Source of the DNA: a bacterium
Lineage (GTDB): Bacteria > Patescibacteriota > Gracilibacteria > BD1-5 > UBA6164
Direction: 5' to 3'
NCBI GenBank assembly: GCA_024635485.1
Contig: JAGXIV010000037.1
Span: 1 to 41,553 of the forward strand
Length of the DNA stretch: 41,553 bases
Shown: positions 1 to 9,038 of the stretch, one piece after another
How positions within the stretch are numbered: the first letter of the stretch is position 1
How the letters are laid out: every line of letters begins with the position of its first letter
Notes under the pieces: model-generated
The model's database searches: none
What the model saw: the letters and a program-made list of their open reading frames with translations, nothing else
What the model was told of the DNA's origin: nothing
Made by a program: the position numbers and the translations under genes

Positions 1-19
1 AGATGTGTATAAGAGACAG
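1..19. other. Tn5/Nextera mosaic-end adapter remnant
   Basis: The first 19 bases are exactly AGATGTGTATAAGAGACAG, the Tn5 transposase mosaic end used in Nextera libraries. This is sequencing adapter left at a contig end and not genomic DNA. No second copy or reverse complement was seen elsewhere in the window. Genomic sequence starts at about base 20. Confidence 0.97.
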
Positions 20-59
20 GATTTGTCAGGATAATTTCAAGAAGAATTTTATACATGAA

Positions 60-995
60 TTAGATTTTTTTAAATAACTCTACTAATGAAGTATCAATAT
101 TTTTCAATATTTTGAAATCCGTTTTTTTATGATTTCCTATTCAGTCAATTAGTCCTATTATGTATTTTCAATCTAATTTTCATCAACGTTTTTGAAAAAT
201 ATTATTATAATCTCATCTAAAACTATCTTCTTCCCAACTACATGGATGTGATCTATCAGTAAAACTATAAAAGTGATTTTTATTGTAATTCTTTCCAATC
301 TTCTCTATTGCATATAATATGTATCTATAAAACTTATATTCAAAATTTAGTTGCCTATATCACTTAATGCTCTGTAAACAGGTTATAAAAATAGAATCTT
401 TTCACATAAATATGCTTCAAGTATAGACTAATTCGACTTCTTCCTGTTCATTTACTCTCTGCCCATTAGAAATATCTAATGTAATATTACCTTTAGAAAC
501 TCATCATTTAGTTCTAAAAATATTCACTGACAACATTCCTGCATTATCTTGCATTCAGTAATATTCTTGAGAGAGAGTATCTTGAAAAACATACATCCCA
601 AAACTCATTTCATAAGTGTAATTAGCATCTGAAATTATTGGAGAAGAAAAAATATTATTATAGTATGCTAATTTATCTTGTAAATCAGGAACAATATTAT
701 ATGCTGCAATAAAAATTTTATTCACTAGGAAATTTTCCAGAAAAAAAATATTTATAATAGTCCCCTCTAGATTTTGTGAAAAGAGTAACTCATAATGATG
801 AAAACGAAGAAAATTCTGTATATTTCACAGATGACGTTCTATATACTGAATATCATGAAGAATAAGATTTTTATGGCGTCATTTTCTTAATCACTCTTTC
901 CACAGAAGAGCTATATGCTTGAGTGCATTAGTTCAAAGTTGTTTGAGTATTATAAAATTTTCAGAAGTGATGGCATGTTTTCTTGTTTCACTCAT
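60..995 (-). CDS. DUF535 (VirK/YbjX)-like protein
   Basis: This is a 311-residue protein under code 25, with many in-frame TGA codons. The C-terminal half resembles the DUF535 family (VirK/YbjX): a FITCLQSIKGYRQ stretch at about residue 200 matches the family's IGGLQG-type block, YSFTDRSHP matches its (V)SN-x-SH block, and DYNNIFQKRGGKLDGKY at about 260-275 matches its DYD-x-FW-x-E-x-GG block. DUF535 has no settled enzymatic activity, although members are linked to virulence and peptide resistance. No signal peptide or membrane segment is seen. It is the last gene of the minus-strand Hxs-type operon, 5 bases after the upstream radical SAM gene. The family call rests on remembered motifs, so it is moderate. 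Confidence 0.6.
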
Positions 996-1000
996 AGTGA

Positions 1001-1936
1001 TTAAATAAGTATCCTTCCATTTCTATATTCCTCAACTTCAAATTTGTTCACCTGACAACCATATTGACATTTATTATTGTGGTGTTCACATCATTCACAC
1101 CACTTGGGAACTGTTTGTCTGAGTCTCTTAGTATGAGGTGAAAACTTTTGAATATAGGCTGACATATCATTATTCAAAAGGTATTTTATATCTGCTGTAA
1201 AAGCAAGAGGTGGACAAGGAAGTATGGTCTCTCCATCAGGATTGATAACAGTAAATGCATCCGTTTTCTCAAAAGAAGGCGTCCCACAAGTAGATACAAG
1301 ATTCATATTATACTTTAAATAGACATACTGCTTTTCAGTAAACATACATATGGGCATAGGACCGAATATTTCTACGTCAATTTTTTCTTCTTCTTTGAGC
1401 GCTCTAGCAAGTTTATAAAAATACTCTCCATTCTCAAGACTTGGTTCTTCACTAAATACGATTCAGAGTGATACCGGTACTTTTAGTTTTCAAAGAATTT
1501 TTTGTATCAAAATAGCTTGATATTTATTAATATCATAAAGGTTATAAATAAGACGGACTCGAGAATGCTTTGAATAATATGAAACATTTTTTATAATTTC
1601 TTTATGACGCGTCATAAAGAGGACATTAATATTTATAAGAAATCTGTCAGGCATTTCTTTAAGCTTAATCATTGCGTTCGACATTACCGTAGTAATCATT
1701 CACTCTTCTCGTGCAAATTTAATAGCTTCATTTATGTGCTTCCACAAAGCTGGTTCTCAACCAATAAATATTATATATCGGACTCCATTTTCTTTTAATT
1801 GAAGTAGGATTTCTTTATAACGCTCAAAAGAGAGTTCTATATTTTTATACGGAGCTATGTATTTCTCTGCATAACAATAATCACAATTTGTATTACATTC
1901 GTATGTTCCAACAAAGGCTATATTATCAAATTTCAT
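1001..1936 (-). CDS. Radical SAM/SPASM-domain protein
   Basis: This 311-residue enzyme has the radical SAM cluster motif C14-x3-C18-x2-C21 near its N-terminus and a GGEPALW motif (GGEP-type SAM contact) in the first 60 residues. The C-terminal third has the SPASM/twitch pattern: a cysteine in STCGTP, then an INPDGETILPC segment, and finally CEGCEHHNNKCQYGC, which supplies ligands for auxiliary iron-sulfur clusters. Such enzymes usually modify ribosomal peptides or enzyme side chains by 5'-deoxyadenosyl radical chemistry. It sits in an operon with three other radical SAM genes and a His-Gly-Ser repeat precursor, so a role in peptide maturation is inferred. The start is the ATG 7 bases after the upstream DUF3050 stop. 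The substrate is unknown. Confidence 0.88.
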
Positions 1937-1943
1937 AAATATC

Positions 1944-2765
1944 TTATTTAGTTGCTAGTATTTTTTCATTTATTGTATTGAGTACTCATAATCTCAGCTC
2001 AAAACTTCTAATTATTATTTCTAATGCTTTTTCAAAGTTCTCGTCACTGAGGAAATAAGCAAGCAATTCATATCATTTTTCACTATGTTCTCCTCCATCA
2101 AGATCTATATGTCTTTGAAGGTAATTGATAAAAAATGCGTTATTAGTTTTTCATCTCTCGGAAGTCTGAGTTACTATCGAAGTAAAAAAATCTGGAATAA
2201 GATCTTCTCTACAAAAGAAAAACGATGCAAGAGGCTGGAATATTAATTTATCTGGGTCTTCTACTATATTTGAAATTTCTCTCATATAGAGAAAATGCTC
2301 TTTGACAGATTCAGAAGGAAAGAAATTAGGCTGATGTAGGTCAAGACTTATATCATCTGACATTCTCACATGTCACATGGCTCTTTCAATATAATATAAA
2401 TCAGCTTCTGATTGTTCCATAGCCTTGAGGTAGTATTCGAAGTGAGATAAGTCGTTAATTTCGCTATCACTTTCTTCATCTAAAACAATTTCTGTAATAA
2501 GTCGTGAAAACTTACCAGGAACTTTAGGATACCAACAAGAAAAATTATTACTTCCTTTCTTATAGACTGAATTTACTCCAAACTGAATTGATTTTAAAAG
2601 TATCATAAAATCCCATACTTGAAAAACATGATGTTCCATGTACATACGAATATTTTTTTGGGAATTAATATTATTGAAAACATCATGCTGAACAATTGCA
2701 TTTCGTAATTCAGCAACTCTCGGATTACTTAAAATATCTTGGATATATAAACTATCGTATTGCAT
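1944..2765 (-). CDS. DUF3050 haem-oxygenase-like-fold protein
   Basis: This 273-residue protein matches the DUF3050 family: MEHHVFQVWDFM at residues 43-54, ITEIVLDEESD at 90-100, SHFEYYLKAM at 107-116 and YLQRHIDLDGGEH at 215-227. The helical pattern with E44, H45/H46, E97/E98, H108, H219, D223 and H227 resembles haem-oxygenase-like diiron oxidases, and DUF3050 has been placed in that fold. Metal binding and oxygenase activity are inferred. The gene is 7 bases upstream of a radical SAM/SPASM gene and follows a lipoprotein gene, inside the Hxs-type operon. An oxidative tailoring step on the modified peptide is one possibility. A glycine codon TGA lies at residue 131 and again at 205. Confidence 0.85.
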
Positions 2766-2774
2766 AAATTATAA

Positions 2775-3548
2775 TTAGTATGAAATCAAATTCTCTTCTA
2801 TATAGGCCTTACAACTTCCATTTCTATATGCTGTCGCCATAAGTATTATATAAAATAACTCTTCCGACCCTACTCACGTATCCTCGTAAATAGTTCTTAC
2901 ATTTTCATTATATATTTGCATATATTTATTATATGTATCTTCATCCTCTATAAAAGCAATATAAATACCTAAAAGTGCTAGTCTTCCTAGTTCTGCCCCT
3001 TCCCCATTAGGATCAATTTTTATTGATTCATAGCTTACTTCTTGGAGTGAATTGATATTATCGAAATTCTTAAATTTTTCAGGAAGTTTGCCATTAATCA
3101 TTTGATCTACCATTGTATATTTCTCTTCTTTTGATTCAGTTCCAGGACAATATCCATTTTCCACTGCATCATAAAAGTAATTTTTTAATGTAAACGCTGG
3201 AAGTTGAACTTTTTTTCATTCTTCTAGAACATAATCAGTTTCTCATTCGAAATATTGGCATTTTGTAACCAGAGAATCAACCACCTCTTTCGAGAAGACC
3301 ATATCATTTTTTAATGCAAATCGACTTGTTGATTTTTCACCTTCTACTTCACTATATGTACTGACTTCTACAACTGGATTTTCAGTAAGAAAATCATCTT
3401 GAGGATCTTCTGAATTTATAGGTATTTCTACATCGACTATTCCGCTACCTGCTGAACTACCAGATTGATTTTCAGTACTAGTTGCTACATTATTTCCACA
3501 AGAAATAAGTACAAAAAGGAGACATATAAATGCAAAAAATTTCATCAT
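2775..3548 (-). CDS. Predicted lipoprotein, unknown function
   Basis: This is a 257-residue protein with a clear lipoprotein signal: two Met, a basic residue, a hydrophobic core and a LISC box with Cys17 followed by Gly. A Ser/Thr/Asn-rich linker follows (about residues 18-45), then an acidic, mostly soluble domain with no motif I recognise. Two further cysteines (in KCQYF and NGYCPG) and one near the C-terminus (GSCKAY) could be structural. It would be anchored to the outer face of the cytoplasmic membrane. It lies between a radical SAM gene and the DUF3050 gene in the Hxs-type operon, so it may bind or present the modified product outside the cell. That role is inference from context only. 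Confidence 0.8.
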
Positions 3549-3625
3549 ATTTTAAGTTATAAAAATATATAATATATGGTTACAAATTGTAAGGTATTTC
3601 TAACTAATGTAAAATGTTTTCCCAT

Positions 3626-4525
3626 TTACTTTTCGAAAGAATATCAACTTTGAATACAGTCAAAACAATTTTTCTTCATACTTCAAGAACTATATTTCAT
3701 AAAATATTGCTCAGATTTTAAAAAATGCCGAAAAATTTCTTCTCTCGTATAACGAATATGAGAAATTTTTATATCTGAAAGAAAGCATACTGGATGATGA
3801 ATACGAATATATCACTCGATATCAAACTCTATCATATCTTTCATTTCAAGCTCTCCATTCTCCAGATTAAAAAAATCTGGATATATACATGTTTCAAAAT
3901 TACATCCATCTAGACTCTCCTTTGCTTTATTATTTGTAACTTTACTTGAAATACTCCCATGTATCCCCTTATATAGAAATTCATAATTAAAGTAATCCTC
4001 ACTTTTGGTTATTTGAATTCAAGATGTTTTTCGTATGAGTGGAAGGAGTTTTTCAAAATCTAAACTCATATCATATCGTACGGTATCTATATTCATATGC
4101 TCTAGCATTTTTGCAATTTTCAGAAAATCTAAAAACTCTTTCAAGGAATTAATATTTTTTGATAATAAAAAATGCATCTCTGGATATATCTTTGAGAGAG
4201 AGTGTAATCTCTGTAGATATTCTTTTTCAAAAAAAGAAGCATCATTAATTTGAAGTACTACTCATCTTGAGAGTTCTTTAATTTTCTCTAAATATATATC
4301 TAAATTTGTATGTAAAATAGTGTCTACTCAATACAGAAAATAGACAAAGTTTTCGGTCGTAACTTCATTCGCGTATACTATATTATCTAAAATTTTTTGA
4401 CTATCATAATCTTGATTTCATACTGTACCATAAAAGCACCCGCTACATTTTGTTGGGCACTTTTCTCCAAGTTTTATAAAAATCTCTGGAGCTTTGGCTG
4501 ATGAAGTAAAGATTATCTGTGACAT
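3626..4525 (-). CDS. Radical SAM domain protein
   Basis: This 299-residue protein has the radical SAM motif C23-P-T-K-C27-S-G-C30 followed by FYGTV. The usual GGEP motif is weak: the stretch after the cluster reads FVYFLYGVD. Cysteines near the C-terminus (DGCNFETC, HHPVC, and NCFDC at the end) may bind an auxiliary cluster, though the spacing does not match a textbook SPASM domain. It is an unplaced member of the radical SAM superfamily. The stop codon of the upstream Rossmann gene directly abuts its ATG, which indicates tight co-expression. Substrate unknown; a role with the neighbouring His-Gly-Ser precursor is inferred. Confidence 0.82.
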
Positions 4526-5254
4526 TTAAAAATCTTGAGAATAATAGAGTTTTATATTTTTTTCTTCTTGTAATAATTGCTCAAGAGCAAGATCAAAATT
4601 TATAGGGTCATTATATGTTTTATTCCCAAGAATTAAAACTCAGTCATGAGAAAATTTATATGTACTCTCTACATTTTGATACCGAAAAACAATTTCGTAC
4701 CTCATAGTATCAGCTTTTGTAGGAATAATTGTAGTAGTATATTGTAGAGAAAATCATAAAAAATTATTGTGTATATGCAAAAGCCCTACAGATTTTGATT
4801 CACAAGATGTATATTCATTCTCAGGGATATATAAGCGAATATGTATATTTGAGATGTGCTGTTCACTTTTACGAAGAAGTTTCGCAAAAAGTGTATAATA
4901 CTCTTCTAAAAAAAAACTAACATTATCATAATCCATAAGCGACTGTATCACCGTATTATCCCAACTTACTGGAGTATCTACAATAATTTTTCAGCTATAT
5001 CATTGATTTAAAATATTAAGAGCCGTTGTTCATTGAATTTTAACGGGAAGAGCTATGATAATGAGATCATATTCTTTAAAGTGAACTTTTCAGCTCAGTC
5101 ATATAATAACCTGTATATCATATTTTTTCGATATGAGTGACTGAGACGCTTGACTCTGACATACACCAGTAATATGAACAGGTTTATTTTGGAAAAAATT
5201 AATATACTTTTTTCACTGCTCTCCTACTCAGATAATAAGTATAGTATTAAACAT
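4526..5254 (-). CDS. Rossmann-fold (Gfo/Idh-like) protein
   Basis: This 242-residue protein begins with a beta strand and the dinucleotide-binding loop GVGEQG at residues 9-14, in the order expected for a Rossmann NAD(P)-binding domain. Later segments such as YDLIIIALP and GKIIVDTP look like the beta4 and beta5 strands of Gfo/Idh/MocA-type or prephenate-dehydrogenase-type folds. The C-terminal half is not recognised and is short for a complete Gfo/Idh oxidoreductase. The start ATG overlaps the upstream radical SAM gene by 8 bases and its TAA abuts the next radical SAM ATG, so translation is probably coupled. It may supply a redox step in the pathway, but nothing in the sequence shows the substrate. 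Confidence 0.65.
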
Positions 5255-6176
5255 GGAGTGTTTTTAAGCAGCTATCTCAAAAGAGCTCATAGTAATCTCT
5301 GGGAATTCACATACATTTTCCTGAAAAAATACAGTCTTTACATGTTTCTGTTTGAACACTATCGTAAGTCGCAGCATAATCATCTCGTTTCTCTCAAGTG
5401 ACCAGATGACTCACACGATCATTTTTTATATTATCCTTTATAAAAGGATAATATGTTTCCTCTATTACGCAGTATGGAATATTATCAATCACTACCTTCA
5501 GTTTAATTTTCTTACTAATATATAAAATTTTTTTTATATATGGGAGAGAATCCTTATATTCAACCATAAGGTCTTTCTTCTCTGAATTTGTAAATAATTC
5601 AAGAGAAGAACAGTAATTCAACTGACAACGTGTAATTTTAAATTTCCCTAAATAGAGAAATAACTTCAGAAGTTCCCTATAGTTTCATTTATACAAAACA
5701 GTATTTACATCCAAAACAAATGTTGTGTCTTGCGAAATAATATCATCTACATTACGTATTGCTGCATCTAAGTTCGCAAAGCTCGATGGAGACTGTGTAA
5801 TGTCATCATGAAGCTTGCCATATCAGTGAAATGAAAATATAACTCCCGTCAATCACCTCTCATACAAATCAGATACATATGATGTATCTTTGAGCCTAAA
5901 TCAATTGGTATGAATTCTTATATGCTTATATCATTGACTCTTAGCAAATGAAATATAGTGAGGAAGATTCTTATCGAGTGTTGGTTCTCCTCACGCAAAA
6001 ATAACAAAGCGTTTTCATTGCTCAAAACCATCCCTGAGAAGAGTTTCAACTTCACTTTGTGTTAAGTTATTTTTATATTTGAACCGTAAATCTTTTTGAT
6101 AGCAAAAAACACATCGTACGTTACACGCGTATCATAGAAATATTTCAAGCCCTTCAAGGTCTTTAATATCTTCCAT
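5247..6176 (-). CDS. Radical SAM protein next to HxsA; HxsC candidate
   Basis: This 309-residue enzyme has C18-N-V-R-C22-V-F-C25 at its N-terminus, AGGEPTLD as the GGEP motif and a HTNGF strand, typical of MoaA-like radical SAM proteins. Near the C-terminus CKDCIFSGKC plus a final cysteine (GDSC) could hold an auxiliary cluster. It starts 9 bases after the precursor gene stop, which is where a second maturase would be expected. Classical His-Xaa-Ser systems have two radical SAM enzymes, HxsB and HxsC, so this is the HxsC candidate by position. I do not recognise diagnostic HxsC residues, so the name is not assigned. The coding sequence contains a 12-bp perfect inverted repeat. Confidence 0.85.
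5428..5454. repeat. Perfect 12-bp inverted repeat inside a CDS
   Basis: ATATTATCCTTT at 5428-5439 and its exact reverse complement at 5443-5454 are separated by three bases. It lies within the radical SAM gene at 5247-6176, where it encodes a segment around YYPFIKDNI. In RNA it would form a stable hairpin on either strand. No U-tract follows it on the minus strand, so it does not look like a terminator. Confidence 0.85.
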
Positions 6177-6185
6177 AAGCGCCTA

Positions 6186-6590
6186 TTACCATCTACTTCC
6201 ATGACTTCCATGACTTCCGTGACTTCCATGACTTCCATGACTTCCATGACCAGTGATAGTATTTATTCATCCATTAGGAGTAAATTGAGCTGATGGGGTA
6301 GAGCTAAAATGTCCATTTACAATTCAACTTGCATGATTTACTTTACAAACTCATGCATTATCATAATCGATATCATAATTCATTTTAAGTCCATTTGAGG
6401 CTGGTGATAATCCATCAGATTTCGTTTGATTAAAGTGTTCAAAAGCAGCAGATGCCTGATCTGCACTGGCAAAAAGAAGAGCTCAAGCACTTATTCATAA
6501 TGCATCTTTTTTTGTTATTTTTCCACTCTCGTCAGTAAGAAAATTTTTGAGTGATTTTTTAAGTGCTGGAAATTTTTTGTGTACTGCCAT
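6186..6590 (-). CDS. hxsA: His-Xaa-Ser repeat precursor (HxsA-like)
   Basis: This 134-residue protein is the likely substrate of the operon. It has a basic N-terminus (KKFPALKKSLKNFL), a short hydrophobic, Ala-rich stretch (ALGISAGALLFASADQASAA, residues about 30-49), a middle region with HAS and HFS, and a C-terminus of six exact His-Gly-Ser repeats followed by RW. The His-Xaa-Ser rule with Xaa = Gly fits the HxsA family, whose repeats are believed to be modified by radical SAM maturases. The Ala-rich stretch ending in ASA could be a leader or an export signal. It lies between HxsB and another radical SAM gene. HxsA is not known to be an enzyme. The Gly codons in the repeat are GGA, not TGA. 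Confidence 0.85.
6195..6248 (-). repeat. Six 9-bp repeats encoding His-Gly-Ser
   Basis: Six tandem copies of a 9-base unit (CATGGAAGT on the coding strand) make up the 3' end of the precursor gene. All are identical except the fourth, which uses CAC in place of CAT for His. The near identity at DNA level suggests recent expansion or replication slippage, so copy number may vary between strains. Confidence 0.95.
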
Positions 6591-6675
6591 AATTTATATT
6601 TGAGTAACTAATAGTTAGTATTATAGAAATTTTTACATAATTGCAAAAAAGCTCTCTTTACTTCAATTCTCTTTC

Positions 6676-8127
6676 TTATCTACCTATCCAGGACATCAAG
6701 ATTTTTTTATCTTCAGGATTCTGTAATTTTTCAAAAATAGTATCTAAAATAGCTATCTGTAGCTTCATTTTTTCATCTTTTACAAGAGGAGTATAGAGAT
6801 TTCCATCTATTTTATAATTATGAATAATATCTACTCATAAGTATGGTTTATAGACATGATCATTGTATCATGGAAGTCCATCTAATGTACTTGATTGGAC
6901 CGCAATTTTAGTAATATCACTGTTCATCATTCTATTATACGTTTCTTGACCAGAATCACCCACATCTGTCATAAAAAAAGTATCATCTCACATTCTTCCA
7001 AGCATTCTTGATTCATCACTCGCATAGATTTTTCCATCATAGTTATAGGCTACTCATCCAATAGCTATACCACTTGGACTTCGAATATCCATAAACGCTG
7101 GATCAAAAGCATTAAATATCTTTTGAAGATATATGCCTGTAATTTGCTCTCTAAATTGTTTTCACTGTTTATTAATCTCTATAATATAATCAAGGGATTT
7201 TCTATAGAAATCTATCCATTCATCTGATTCATATGCAAGAGTTTCCATATCACTTGCCGCAAATCCATAAGGATTAAGCCATCTCAAGAAAATACCATCA
7301 AGTCATAAATTAATATAGGTATCAATTATTTCTTTGTAGCGAGGAAGTGTTTGTTTTGTTACGGTAAGAAGTGCTCCAATTTTTCAAAGTCCTCTTTTTT
7401 GTTTTTCCTCATCAACTCTTTTAAGCCAATACGTTACAGATTCAAAACTATTTCCATCAAAACCGGTTCTATTTGCATTATGAGACAATTCATCTCCATC
7501 AAGGCTGCTACAAATATCAACTCAGTTATCTAATAACCATTTCAATTTATCCTCTGTCATAAGCGTCAGATTTGTAACAATAGAAAAAGTCAGTTTTTTA
7601 TCAAGATGTAGAGCTCTTTGTCCTGCATATTCAACTATATATTGTACAATTGGATAATTCACAAGTGATTCTCCACCCTGAAATTCTATAGTAAGACTTG
7701 GAGAGTTTGTATATAAAATTGCATCGACTACTTTTTTTGCAGTTTTCTCATCCATATCAAATTGTTTTGCGCTCATAGGAGCTACTGCTGCATGACAATA
7801 CTTACATTTATGATTACATCTGAGAGTAGTTACAATCATATGAAGCGTTGGTCCTACTCATACAAAATGATGTTTTCCTGCAACACTTCAAACCATTCTC
7901 TCTTCATAAGATTCATTTTTTATAAATCCTTTTTTCACGAGCTCCTCAAACTGATTCCCTACATCAATATTTCCAAGTATAAATTTCTGAAAATCATCGT
8001 TACTAAAAAAGTGAAACTTTCCAGCATCATTCGTTATAAGATAAGTATTTTCATTAAATTTTTTAAAACGGAAATATCCTATTTTATCCTTTGGAATTTT
8101 ATCAATCGTTTTTGTGTCTAAATGCAT
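6676..8127 (-). CDS. hxsB: His-Xaa-Ser system radical SAM maturase HxsB
   Basis: This 483-residue protein matches HxsB along its whole length: an N-terminal TYLITNDAGKFHFF segment, the HMIVTTLRCNHKCKYC core with C104, C108 and C111, IEFQGGESLVNYP, TNLTLMTEDKLKWLLDN, ICSSLDG, an IRSPSG-x-AIGGVAYNYDGKIYASDESRM block and a C-terminal IFEKLQ...MSW ending. HxsB is a radical SAM enzyme paired with the His-Xaa-Ser repeat protein. The oddity is in the expected auxiliary-cluster region (about 412-435): where SPASM-like domains have several Cys, this one has T414, Y421, H424 and L430. The start is the ATG 4 bases after the small upstream gene; TGA is read as Gly many times. Confidence 0.93.
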
Positions 8128-8131
8128 AGGT

Positions 8132-8317
8132 TTATATTGAAAGGAGGTAGTTCATAAATTCTCTAAAAATCTCATCAGATTCTTCGCTGTTTTCTGCAGA
8201 AATAGAAATTGCTCAATCTTTATAATCTATTTTTGCTACATCAGAAAAATCTTTTATAGATTCTTGAACTGAATCATTTGAGTAGATTTCTGATGATATT
8301 TCATATTTTTTCTGCAT
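8132..8317 (-). CDS. Small HxsD-like protein (61 aa)
   Basis: This 61-residue open frame lies between hxsD and hxsB, with 8 bases to the gene upstream and 4 to the one downstream. Its pattern (IYSNDSVQESIKDFSD, a short strand DYKDGAISISA, then EIFREFMNYLLS) repeats the order of HxsD: an initial helix, one or two strands and a helix ending in EF-x-N-x-LL. It looks like a shortened HxsD paralogue. It is too small for a catalytic domain and could be an adaptor that delivers the precursor to the maturase. One in-frame TGA (Gly35) supports code 25. The relationship to HxsD is by eye. Confidence 0.72.
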
Positions 8318-8325
8318 GGGAATAT

Positions 8326-8889
8326 TTATTGTTTTTTAAATTTGTTCTTCATATCTGCTACTGCACCGGGATCAGCTATAACTTGTGGTTTAGCAAGTTC
8401 TGTTTCTTCTTCAATTTCTCGAAGTATATTTTCTATTTCTTGTTCATCAATCTTAAGGTCAGGGTCATTTTCTATTTCTTTTAAGATATCATCAATATCT
8501 CTATCAAAATCTATTTCATCTTGCTGAGAGTTATTTGTGTTATCTGTATCGAGAGAAACATAATTCTGAAAATCAAGTGGTCCATTAATGGCCTTAGTTA
8601 CAATAGTTTCACGAATAACTTTATTATCTTTTTCGAGTTTATCTCTCAAGTATACATTTAAGAGTTCATCAGAAAATTCTCATATGATATGTTTTGGATC
8701 TTCTGTAATATCTTGTTTTGTTGTAAACTCTAAAATAATATTTTTATTTCCATCAAACTTGAAGAAAAAATATCATATATCAAGAAAATTATAGGCAGCT
8801 TTTAAAATAACGTCTTTTGGAAAAATATTTGTATCTATCAGGAGTTCAAATTTTTCTCCATCAATTTTCTCACTTAGAAATTGACTCAT
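8326..8889 (-). CDS. hxsD: His-Xaa-Ser system protein HxsD with acidic tail
   Basis: The first half (about 90 residues) matches HxsD: IFPKDVILKAAYNFLDIGYFF, then a strand, then IGEFSDELLNVYLRDKL, the family's LLNDYLRE signature, followed by IRETIVTKAI. The second half (about residues 105-187) is an added acidic, helical tail rich in Asp/Glu with paired helices (DDILKEIENDPDL and IENILREIEEE), unlike the short classical HxsD. HxsD is an accessory protein of the His-Xaa-Ser system with unknown activity. It is the first gene of the operon. The ATG at 8889 is chosen because homology begins shortly after it; a GTG at 8958 in the same frame would add 23 residues. The in-frame TGA codons fall in DIGYF and IIGEF. 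Confidence 0.88.
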
Positions 8890-8958
8890 GGGTTTAAAAG
8901 GATTAATGTATATGGTTTTTTTTGTACTCAAAAAGTATATTGCTTTTTGAGCTATCAC

Positions 8959-9038
8959 AAATTATTTTATCGACTTTACGTTGAAAAGTCTCATATATTT
9001 GTATAATCGTGATATTATAATTTTTTATTAGACTGAGC
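8959..9038. promoter_or_regulatory. Divergent promoter region, hxs operon / ppaC
   Basis: This is the only gap between the minus-strand Hxs operon and the plus-strand ppaC group. On the plus strand TTGAAA near 8981 precedes TATAAT near 9002, with a second TATAAT near 9015. The second box also reads as TTATAATA on the minus strand and could serve the Hxs operon. Boxes are assigned by eye in AT-rich DNA, so exact sites are uncertain. Confidence 0.4.

Noticed and set aside
6062-6247. Open frame with Met-Glu-Val repeats
   Set aside because: It is another frame of the His-Gly-Ser repeat and the start of the next radical SAM gene; it overlaps two well-supported genes.
7351-8121. Plus-strand open frames opposite hxsB
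   Set aside because: They are low-complexity antisense shadows of a gene with clear family match on the minus strand.
8890-8958. GTG start for hxsD at 8958
   Set aside because: It is possible, but the added 23 residues have no HxsD match and the ATG at 8889 is closer to where homology begins. Kept as an alternative only.
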